Assembly: GCF_022385335.1 (NCBI RefSeq)
Contig: NZ_CP092431.1
Location: forward strand, 7,998,001 to 8,062,000
DNA: 64,000 nucleotides
Reading direction: 5' to 3'
Origin: Streptomyces deccanensis
Lineage (GTDB): Bacteria; Actinomycetota; Actinomycetes; Streptomycetales; Streptomycetaceae
The notes under the pieces were generated by a model. It saw only the letters and a list, made by a program, of their open reading frames with translations, did no database searches and had not been told where the DNA came from. Position 1 is the first letter of the stretch. Each line of letters starts with the position of its first letter. Made by a program: the position numbers and the translations under genes. This document shows, piece after piece, positions 39,896-47,049 of this stretch.

Positions 39896-40843
39896 ATGAC
39901 CCAGGCACCGACACCCACCGCGGACAGCGTCCGCAGGCTGGTCCGTTCCCTGCTGAAGAACGGGGAGGGCAGACCCGGCGGCAAGGGCGGCGACGGCCCC
40001 GAAGTGCGGCCCGTCGCCGGGGACGACACCCACGGCACCTGGTGGGTCGGCACCCGCCATGTGCTGCGCCTCGCGACCGACCGGCACGCCGTCGGGCGGC
40101 AACGACGCGAACTGCGGCTGCGGGACCTGGTCCGTCCGCACATCGGCGTCGCCGTCCCGGTGAGCGTCGCGCACGGGGAGTGGGCCGGCGGGCTCACCTA
40201 CACGCTCGACACGCGGCTGCCCGGCGGCACGGCCGAGGAGCACGAGGTGTCCGCCGTGGGCGAGGCCGATCTGGCGGCGCTCCTCACGGGGCTGCGCGAG
40301 GTGCCGCAGCGGCAGGCCGAATCGCTCGGGGTGCCCCGGCTGGCTCCGCGCCTGCTGGAGGGGTTGCGTACGGCGGCGGCGCGGGCGGCGAGCGAGCTCG
40401 CCGAGGCCGACGAGTTCGACGCGGCGCGGCTCGGGCAGCTGACGCCGGCGACGGCGGCGCAGCTGGCGGCGCCGGGCGCGGTTCTGGTCCACCACGGGCT
40501 GACCGGTGACCATCTCGTCGTCAGTGCCGACGGTCGGGTGCGGGGGGTGCTGGGCTGGGGCGACGCGGCCGTCGGTGACCCCGCCGAGGACATCGCCGGG
40601 CTTGCCGCGGCCGTCGGCTCACCTGCGGCGGTGCGGGCCGCGACGCTGGCCGGGTACGGGGCGCGGCCCTGTCTGCGGGGGCTCTGGCTGGCTCGCTGCG
40701 ACACGGTCGTTCGATTGGCCGAGGGTTTGCGGGGGCGTGGGGTTGGGGCGCGGCCGCCGGTGCCGGTGCTTCGTGATCGTCTGCGGCGTACGTGGGAGCC
40801 GATTCTGTTGGAGCGGGTGACCGATTTGCGGGGTGAGGATTGA
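39896..40843 (+). CDS. Aminoglycoside-phosphotransferase-fold protein, probable pseudokinase
   Basis: 315 residues with the APH/choline-kinase fold (TWWVGTRHVLRLATDRHAVG, RQRRELRLRDLVRPHIGVAV). The catalytic loop reads VLVHHGLTGDHLVVSADG where active members have VHGDLTGDHLLV, so Asp is replaced by Gly. The metal-binding motif reads GVLGWGDAAVGDPAEDIAGL where LDWGDA is expected, so that Asp is also Gly. Both residues needed for phosphoryl transfer are therefore missing and the protein is probably non-catalytic, perhaps a binding or regulatory protein. The surrounding fold is well preserved. ATG at 39896; convergent with treZ. Confidence 0.82.
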   Translation: MTQAPTPTADSVRRLVRSLLKNGEGRPGGKGGDGPEVRPVAGDDTHGTWWVGTRHVLRLATDRHAVGRQRRELRLRDLVRPHIGVAVPVSVAHGEWAGGLTYTLDTRLPGGTAEEHEVSAVGEADLAALLTGLREVPQRQAESLGVPRLAPRLLEGLRTAAARAASELAEADEFDAARLGQLTPATAAQLAAPGAVLVHHGLTGDHLVVSADGRVRGVLGWGDAAVGDPAEDIAGLAAAVGSPAAVRAATLAGYGARPCLRGLWLARCDTVVRLAEGLRGRGVGARPPVPVLRDRLRRTWEPILLERVTDLRGED

Positions 40844-40908
40844 GGAGCCGGCCGGTGTGGGCTGCGCCCGCCAGCTCGGGGGCGCGTGTCGGACGGCGGC
40901 TGCGGGTC

Positions 40909-40960
40909 GTGTGGGGCTGATCGCGCAGTCCCCGGCGCCCCTTGAGGGCCTGCGGCCCCC
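40909..40960. repeat. Diverged forward arm of the intergenic repeat family
   Basis: GTGTGGGGCTGATCGCGCAG, then TCCCCGGCGCCCCTTGAGGG and CCTGCGGCCCCC. It lies between the convergent pseudokinase and treZ genes. Confidence 0.7.
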
Positions 40961-40989
40961 AGGACCCGCGCCCTCGCGCCGTGCTGTGT

Positions 40990-42735
40990 TCACTCCGCCG
41001 TCAGGATCACGCACGACTCGCCGCCCAGGGTCAGTGAGCCGTCGGCGCCCGGTGGTTCCGCCGGGTCCCAGGAGGCCAGGACGTGGGCGTGGGGGACGCC
41101 CACCGGGATGGTCGTCGTCTGCTTGCCCAGGTTCAGGGCCACGAGGATGTCGCCCCGGCGGAAGCCGAACCAGCGGGTCTCCTCGTCGTGGGCGACCTTG
41201 ACGTCGGAGAGGTCGGGGTCGGAGAGGTCGGGGTGGGAGCGGCGGAGGGCGATGAGGGTGCGGTACCAGGACAGGACGCGGGCGTGGGGCTCGCGTTCGG
41301 GTTCGGACCAGTCGAGGCAGGAGCGGTCGCGGGTCGCCGGGTCCTGCGGGTCGGGGACGTCCTCCTCGGCCCAGCCGTGCTCCGCGAACTCCCGGCGCCG
41401 GCCCCGCCGTACGGCCTCCGCGAGCTCCGGATCGGTGTGGTCGGTGAAGAACTGCCACGGCGTGGACGCGGCCCATTCCTCGCCCATGAAGAGCATCGGC
41501 GTGAAGGGTCCGGTGAGGACGAGCGCCGCCGCGCAGGCCAGCAGACCGGGGGAGAGGGTCGCCGAGAGACGATCGCCCTGGGCGCGGTTGCCGATCTGGT
41601 CGTGGGTCTGGGTGTAGCCCAGCAGCCGGTGCGCGGAGACGCTCGACCGGTCCAGGGGGCGGCCGTGGCGGCGCTCCCGGAAGGACGAGTACGTGCCGTC
41701 GTGGAAGAACCCGCCCGTCAGGGTCTTCGCCAGGCCCGCTGGACCGGCGTCCGCGAAGTCCGCGTAGTAGCCCTGGGACTCGCCGGTCAGCGTGGTGTGC
41801 AGGGCGTGGTGGAAGTCGTCGTTCCACTGGGCGTGCAGGCCCAGGCCGCCCTGGGCGCGGGGGGTGATCAGGCGCGGGTCGTTGAGGTCCGACTCGGCGA
41901 TCAGGAACAGCGGTCGGCGCACCTCCTCGGCGAGGGCGTCCACCGCCGTGGACAACTCCTCCAGGAAGTGCAGCGCGCGGGTGTCCCTGAGCGCGTGGAC
42001 CGCGTCCAGCCGCAGCCCGTCCAGGCGGTAGTCACGCAGCCAGGCGAGCGCGCTCTGCAGGAAGTACGCCCGGACCTCGTCCGAGCCGGGCGCGTCCAGG
42101 TTGACCGCCGCGCCCCACGGCGTGTGGTGCCGCTCGGTGAAGTACGGCCCGAAGACGGGCAGGTAGTTGCCGGACGGGCCCAGATGGTTGTGCACGACGT
42201 CGAGGACCACACCGAGGCCCAGCCCGTGCGCCGTGTCCACGAACCGCTTCAGCGCCTCGGGACCGCCGTACGGTTCGTGCACGGCCCACAGCGAGACGCC
42301 CTCGTAACCCCAGCCGTGCGTCCCGGGGAAGGGGCACAGCGGCATCAACTCGACGTGGGTGACGCCCAGTTCGACGAGGTGACCGAGGCGTGCGGCCGCC
42401 GCGTCCAGGGTGCCCTCGGGGGTGTACGTGCCGACGTGCAGCTCGTAGAGGACCGCGCCCGGCAGCCCGCGCCCGGACCACTCCGCGCGCCAGGTGTACC
42501 GCCCGTGGTCGACGACAGCGCTCAGCCCGTCGGGGCCGTCCGGCTGGCGGCGCGAACGCGGGTCGGGGCGCACCGGGCCGTCGTCGACGGCGAATCCGTA
42601 CCGGGTGCCGTCCTCGCCCTCCGCCTCGGCCGTCCACCAGCCCGGTCGCTCCGGGTCGCGCTCCATGGCGTGCGTGGCGCCCGCCCGGTGGAGGGTCAGT
42701 CGGTCGGCCTGCGGTGCCCACACCTCGAACTGCAC
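40990..42735 (-). CDS. treZ: Malto-oligosyltrehalose trehalohydrolase (TreZ)
   Basis: 581 residues, GTG start at 42735 with GGGAG upstream, giving the family N-terminus QFEVWAPQADRLTLHRAGAT. A CBM48-like E-set domain is followed by the GH13 barrel: LDVVHNHLGPSGNYL, nucleophile Asp in LDGLRLDAVHALRD, acid Glu in FLIAESDLNDPRL and the third Asp in GYTQTHDQIGNRAQGD. It releases trehalose from maltooligosyl-trehalose made by TreY (47050-49374). Same strand as treY and glgX but separated by other genes, so probably its own unit. Confidence 0.95.
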   Translation of the reverse strand: MQFEVWAPQADRLTLHRAGATHAMERDPERPGWWTAEAEGEDGTRYGFAVDDGPVRPDPRSRRQPDGPDGLSAVVDHGRYTWRAEWSGRGLPGAVLYELHVGTYTPEGTLDAAAARLGHLVELGVTHVELMPLCPFPGTHGWGYEGVSLWAVHEPYGGPEALKRFVDTAHGLGLGVVLDVVHNHLGPSGNYLPVFGPYFTERHHTPWGAAVNLDAPGSDEVRAYFLQSALAWLRDYRLDGLRLDAVHALRDTRALHFLEELSTAVDALAEEVRRPLFLIAESDLNDPRLITPRAQGGLGLHAQWNDDFHHALHTTLTGESQGYYADFADAGPAGLAKTLTGGFFHDGTYSSFRERRHGRPLDRSSVSAHRLLGYTQTHDQIGNRAQGDRLSATLSPGLLACAAALVLTGPFTPMLFMGEEWAASTPWQFFTDHTDPELAEAVRRGRRREFAEHGWAEEDVPDPQDPATRDRSCLDWSEPEREPHARVLSWYRTLIALRRSHPDLSDPDLSDVKVAHDEETRWFGFRRGDILVALNLGKQTTTIPVGVPHAHVLASWDPAEPPGADGSLTLGGESCVILTAE

Positions 42736-42960
42736 GGAACGGTTCTCCCTCGGCTGCCGGTCGTGGTCCTGGGTAGTCAGGGGGTTGCCCGTCCATCGTG
42801 CGGCAAACGAGATCGGCGCGCGCTCGGATCGGTGCTTTTCACCACGCGAGTCGTGGCGCCCTCCCGCATGTCTGCCGCACGTCCGCCCGCATGTCCGCGG
42901 ATGGTCACCGTTTACGGGTTGTCTGGACACCTCCCGCCCCGCTGACCGACAATCACCAGC

Positions 42961-43512
42961 GTGACGTCGTCCTTCGAGTTCCACACGTACCCCGCGCGGC
43001 TGTCGGACGCGGAGCGCGACCGCGCGCTGAGGGTGCTCCGTGACGGCGTCGCGCTGGGCCGCCTGTCCCACGACACGTTCATCCGGCGGATGGAGCTGGC
43101 GCTCACCGCCCGCCGCTCCGACGAACTCGCCGCGCTCACCGCCGACCTGCCCGCCGAGAACCGCTGGTCCCGGCTGGTGCTCGGCACCGTCGGCGCGGTG
43201 TCCGGCTTCGGCGTGAAGCTGCGCCGGGCCTGGCAGGCCGAGCGGCTCCCCAAGCTCCAGCTGCCGCACCCGGCGGGCGGCCACGCCCTGCGCATAGGCC
43301 GCGACCCGGCGAACGGGCTCCGGCTCAGCCACGAGACGGTCTCCCGGGTGCACGCCGAGCTGAGCCGGCAGGGCGGCATGTGGATCCTGCGCGACCTCGG
43401 CTCCACCAACGGCACCACCGTCAACGGCCGTCGGGTGATCGGCGCGGCCGTCGTCCGCGACGGCGATCAGGTGAGTTTCGGCCGCATGGTCTTCCGTCTC
43501 TCCTCGCAGTGA
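42961..43512 (+). CDS. DUF1707 and FHA domain protein
   Basis: 183 residues, GTG start. Residues about 10-60 are a DUF1707 (SHOCT-like) domain (RLSDAERDRALRVLRDGVAL, GRLSHDTFIRRMELALTARR). The C-terminal 85 residues are an FHA phosphothreonine-binding domain with the conserved GRDPANGLRLSHETVSRVHA and WILRDLGSTNGTTVNGRRV. It probably reads Ser/Thr-kinase signals and links them to a partner at the membrane. No kinase is adjacent. Divergent from treZ over 225 bp. Confidence 0.91.
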   Translation: MTSSFEFHTYPARLSDAERDRALRVLRDGVALGRLSHDTFIRRMELALTARRSDELAALTADLPAENRWSRLVLGTVGAVSGFGVKLRRAWQAERLPKLQLPHPAGGHALRIGRDPANGLRLSHETVSRVHAELSRQGGMWILRDLGSTNGTTVNGRRVIGAAVVRDGDQVSFGRMVFRLSSQ

Positions 43513-43678
43513 CCTTGTGACGGGCCCCACGGCAAAGCTCTGGCCTGGGATTTACCCAGCGAGTTTGTCAACTTCCCTCCCGTTCCGGAGTGTTGACGTA
43601 CGTTCTCGGCCATGACTGACTGTGGTGACACCATGCACACCAGGTGAACCGACGGCACCACATTCGTGGAGGTGTGCC

Positions 43679-45112
43679 CTGCCGCCCCTCCTCCGCTACC
43701 CGACCGTGGACGAGCTGACCGCCCGCGCCGCCGCCCTCGTCGCCCGCCATCCGCACCGCGCCCGACTGCGCCGCGTGGGCACCTCACGGGCGGGCACACC
43801 GATGTGGCTGCTCTCCGTCGGACACGGCACCCGCCACACCCTGATCGTCGCCGGCCCGCACGCCAACGAGCCCGTGGGCGGCGCCACCGTCCTGAGGCTC
43901 GCCGAACGGGCGCTGGCCGACCCCCGGTTGAGCGAGGCCGCCGACACCACCTGGAACCTGCTGCTGAGCCTCGACCCCGACGGCTCCCGCCGCAACGAGG
44001 GCTGGCTGCGCGGCCCGTACACCCTCGGCCACCACTTCCGGCACTTCTTCCGCCCCGGCTTCCTCGAACAGCCAGAGTGGCTGCCCGACGGCGCGGCCGG
44101 CGCCGTGCTGCCGGAGACCCGCGCCCTGCTCGACCTCCAGGACGAACTGCGGCCCTTCTTCCAGTGCTCCCTGCACGGCGTCGACGTCGGCGGCGGCTTC
44201 GTCGAACTGACCCGGGACCTGCCGGGCCTCGCCGAGCGCGTGGCCCGCATCGCCGCCCGCCTCGGCATCCCGCGCGAGCTGCGCCCGTACGACACCCTGT
44301 ACTGGCCCTGCCTCGGCCCCGCCGTCTACCGCATCCCACCCCCGCGCCGGGGCGATCTGGCCGCCGCCATCACCGAGGCGGCCGTCGAGTCCACCTGGTT
44401 CCACCCGCACCGCCACGGCACGGTCACCGCCGTCGTCGAGGCGCCGATGTGGGGCGTGGCCGCCGTCGAGGACGACTCCCCGGCGCCGGACGCCGACGCC
44501 GTGCTGCGCACCGTCAGCGGTGTCCTGCGCCATGACACCCGGCTCCTGGAGGACCTCCTCGCCCGCGTCCGCCCCACGGTGAGCGGCACCCCGGACGCGG
44601 CCCGGCTCCTCGCCCCGGTCGACGACTACGTCCTGGTCGGGCCGGGCCTCGCCGACTCCTGGGACCCCGACGTCCACGACGGCGCCGCCCGGCCGCTGCC
44701 CGCGCTCGACACCGCCCGGCTCACCACCCTCGCCATCTCCGGCCGCCGGGTCGCCCTGCGCACCGCCGGACTGCTGCACCAGCTGGTGACCCGCGCCGGA
44801 CACGACCCGACCGGCGCGCTGCCCGAGCTCGACCGCCTGATCGACGCGTGGTGCGCCGACTACCGCGACGGCTACGGGGCCCGCTGGATCCCCGTCGCCC
44901 GCCAGGCGGAGTACCAGGCCCGTGTGGTCCTCGCCGCGTTCGAACTGGCGGCCGGGCGTCCGCACTTGGCCGGGCCGCCCGCCCCGCAGCCGCCCTGCCC
45001 GGACCCACGTGCGGAATCCCGCGCGGAATCCCGTGCGGACACCCGTGCGGACTCCCATTCGGGTGAGCAGGGATGGAGTTCCGAGCCCGCCGTGCCGATG
45101 CACCGGGAATGA
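43679..45112 (+). CDS. M14-family zinc carboxypeptidase (probable CTG start)
   Basis: About 477 residues, no signal peptide. M14 zinc ligands are HANEP (His, Glu: IVAGPHANEPVGGATVL) and the later His in FFQCSLHGVDVGGGF; the catalytic Glu is probably in TAVVEAPMWG. The start is unusual: GGAGGT at 43668-43673 is followed by CTG at 43679 and then PPLLRYPTVDELTARA, which lines up with the GTG-started paralogue GLLSELGYPTVAELE at 46877. The only upstream alternative, GTG 43622, lacks a ribosome site and adds an unlikely Cys-containing leader. The C-terminus has short Ala-Glu/Asp-Ser-Arg repeats. The stop overlaps the SSI-type gene (ATGA). Confidence 0.85.
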   Translation: MPPLLRYPTVDELTARAAALVARHPHRARLRRVGTSRAGTPMWLLSVGHGTRHTLIVAGPHANEPVGGATVLRLAERALADPRLSEAADTTWNLLLSLDPDGSRRNEGWLRGPYTLGHHFRHFFRPGFLEQPEWLPDGAAGAVLPETRALLDLQDELRPFFQCSLHGVDVGGGFVELTRDLPGLAERVARIAARLGIPRELRPYDTLYWPCLGPAVYRIPPPRRGDLAAAITEAAVESTWFHPHRHGTVTAVVEAPMWGVAAVEDDSPAPDADAVLRTVSGVLRHDTRLLEDLLARVRPTVSGTPDAARLLAPVDDYVLVGPGLADSWDPDVHDGAARPLPALDTARLTTLAISGRRVALRTAGLLHQLVTRAGHDPTGALPELDRLIDAWCADYRDGYGARWIPVARQAEYQARVVLAAFELAAGRPHLAGPPAPQPPCPDPRAESRAESRADTRADSHSGEQGWSSEPAVPMHRE

Positions 45113-45516
45113 CGAACCCCACCCTCGCGGTACGCGGCGGCCTGCTCGCCGCCCTCGCCCTCCTCACCCTCGGCGCCTCGGCCCCCGACCGGACGACCGC
45201 CGTACAGAGCGACTGGCTCTACGTCACCCTCACCCGGGGCGACGCCCGCTCCTCCGACACCCGCGGCACCCTCCTCCTCTGCGACCCGCCCCAGGGCCAC
45301 GGCCGTGCCGCCCAGGCCTGCGCGGAACTCCGGCGGACCGAGGGCGACATCACCCGCATCCCGCACCGCGACACCATCTGCACCGAGATCTACGCCCCCG
45401 TACGCGCCACGGCGGAGGGCCAGTGGGGCGGCCGCCAGGTCGCCTACGAGCAGACCTTCGCCAACCCCTGCGTGATGGCGGCCCGCACGGGGGCGGTGTT
45501 CGCCTTGTCGGACTGA
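45109..45516 (+). CDS. Subtilisin-inhibitor-like (SSI family) secreted protease inhibitor
   Basis: 135 residues with a Sec signal peptide (LAVRGGLLAALALLTLGASA). The mature part follows SSI: SDWLYVTLTRGD, a first disulfide pair (LLLCDPP, AQACAELR), and the reactive loop TICTEIYAPV whose Cys pairs with that of TFANPCVM. Aligned to SSI (CPMVYDP), the P1 residue is Glu instead of Met or a basic residue. That would point to a Glu-specific target. The ATG overlaps the carboxypeptidase stop, so the inhibitor is co-translated with a peptidase. Confidence 0.88.
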   Translation: MTNPTLAVRGGLLAALALLTLGASAPDRTTAVQSDWLYVTLTRGDARSSDTRGTLLLCDPPQGHGRAAQACAELRRTEGDITRIPHRDTICTEIYAPVRATAEGQWGGRQVAYEQTFANPCVMAARTGAVFALSD

Positions 45517-45532
45517 TGACCACCGGCTCTTC

Positions 45533-45573
45533 GAGGGGCGCGGGGAACCGCGCGACGAGCCACGACGCACCCG
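45533..45573. repeat. Single reverse arm of the intergenic repeat family
   Basis: GAGGGGCGCGGGGAACCGCG followed by CGACGAGCCACGACGC. It lies between the convergent SSI and M14 genes. Confidence 0.75.
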
Positions 45574-45623
45574 CACTCGCCCGACGGCATGACGAGGCAG
45601 CCCAGTAGGCGAATCAAGCCGCC

Positions 45624-46877
45624 TCAGCCCTCTACCCCACCCCGCGCACACACCGCCGCCGCCAACACCGTCCGCACCTGATGCTCGACCTGGTCCCCCA
45701 CCGGCACCCACCGCGCACGGAACCGGTCGGTGAAGGACTCGCACCACTCGGCGACGAGCTCCTCCAGGAGGGGCGCCCCCGGGTCGTCGGCCTCCCTCAG
45801 CACCCGCAGCAGCATCGCCGCCGCCCGCAGCGGAAGCCGCCGCCCGAACGCGTCCACACTGCCCACGTACGCCGTCGACAGATCCGGCGGCGGCCCGTCC
45901 CGCCAGTCCCGGGCGAGCCCCGGCACCAGCGCCAGCGCCCACCGGGCGGCCCGCAGCAGCGGTCCCTCGGGACCCGGCAGCCGGGGCAGCGCCTCGGCGA
46001 GGACCCGCTCCACCCGGCCCGCGTCCGTCACGAGCCGCCGGGCCAGGTGCCGCAGCGCCGCCGCCGGGGCCGGATGCGGGGCGGTGTCGTCCACCAGGTC
46101 GCTCGCCCACATCGGCACCTCGACGACCGCCGTCAGACCGCCGTACCGGTGGGCGTGGTACCAGGTGCTGTGGCGCGCGTCGTCCGGCATGCTCGGGTAC
46201 GCCGCGAGGCCGCCGGGCCGTGGCATCACGAACACCCCGGGCCCGGACACGGGCCAGCCGGCGGCGTCGGACGCGCCTCGCTCCACCGGTATGCCCAACT
46301 CCGCCGCCGACTTGGCGAACGGCTCGGCGAGCCCCGGCACGTCCTTCGTCAACTGCACCCAGCTGCCGCCCAGATCGGTGCCGTGCAGGGTCACCTGGAG
46401 GTAGGGCCGCACCTCGTCCAACACCCCCATCAGGGCGTACGTCTCGGGCGGCAGCCGGTCCGGCGGCAGCACGGACGGCGACCACTCCGGCTGCTCGGGG
46501 CCGGCCGGCCGGAAGAACCCGAGGTGGTAGTCGAGGAGCGTGCGCGGCAGGGGAGTGGTGTGCAGGCTCGCCCCGTCCGGGTCCGCGCAGAGCACGAAGT
46601 GCCAGGACACATCGGACCGCAACGACCGTTCCCGCAGCACCCGTTCGGCCAGCGCGAGCACGGTGGAGCCGCCGGTCGGCTCATTGGCGTGGGCGCCCGC
46701 GACGACCAGGACGGCGCGTCTCGCGTGCCCCACGGACAGCAGCCGCAGCGGGCGGCCGGCCCGTGAGAAGCCGATGCTCCGCAGCGCGCACAGCCCTGGT
46801 CGACGGACCGTCAGGGTTCTCGCGGCCGCTTCCAGTTCAGCCACCGTGGGATAACCGAGCTCCGACAGCAGACCCAC
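45624..46877 (-). CDS. M14-family zinc carboxypeptidase (second paralogue)
   Basis: 417 residues from GTG 46877. VVAGAHANEPTGGSTVLALA holds the His and Glu zinc ligands and VTLHGTDLGGSWVQLTKDV the second His; TAVVEVPMWASDL probably contains the catalytic Glu. It is clearly homologous over its length to the protein at 43679-45112 and is convergent with it around the SSI gene. It has no signal peptide, so it is cytosolic. The likely substrate is a peptide or cell-wall fragment, but the family call does not decide it. The ribosome site (GGACGGGG) is weak. Confidence 0.86.
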   Translation of the reverse strand: MGLLSELGYPTVAELEAAARTLTVRRPGLCALRSIGFSRAGRPLRLLSVGHARRAVLVVAGAHANEPTGGSTVLALAERVLRERSLRSDVSWHFVLCADPDGASLHTTPLPRTLLDYHLGFFRPAGPEQPEWSPSVLPPDRLPPETYALMGVLDEVRPYLQVTLHGTDLGGSWVQLTKDVPGLAEPFAKSAAELGIPVERGASDAAGWPVSGPGVFVMPRPGGLAAYPSMPDDARHSTWYHAHRYGGLTAVVEVPMWASDLVDDTAPHPAPAAALRHLARRLVTDAGRVERVLAEALPRLPGPEGPLLRAARWALALVPGLARDWRDGPPPDLSTAYVGSVDAFGRRLPLRAAAMLLRVLREADDPGAPLLEELVAEWCESFTDRFRARWVPVGDQVEHQVRTVLAAAVCARGGVEG

Positions 46878-47049
46878 CCCCGTCCTGTCCGCCTGGCACC
46901 GGAGTCCGCACGCCCGGCCGGGCCGAGCGGGGGACGTACCCAGTGTCGCCGCGCCGAAGGGGCGGCTCCCAGGGGCGCCCGGTCGCATTCACCGTCACCC
47001 GCTACGGGAACCGTCACTCCCGCCGCCTGCCGGGGCAGGAGAGGCATCC

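Noticed and set aside
43622..43678. GTG 43622 as start of the first M14 peptidase
   Set aside because: No ribosome site, and the leader it adds is not matched by the paralogue; CTG 43679 fits better.
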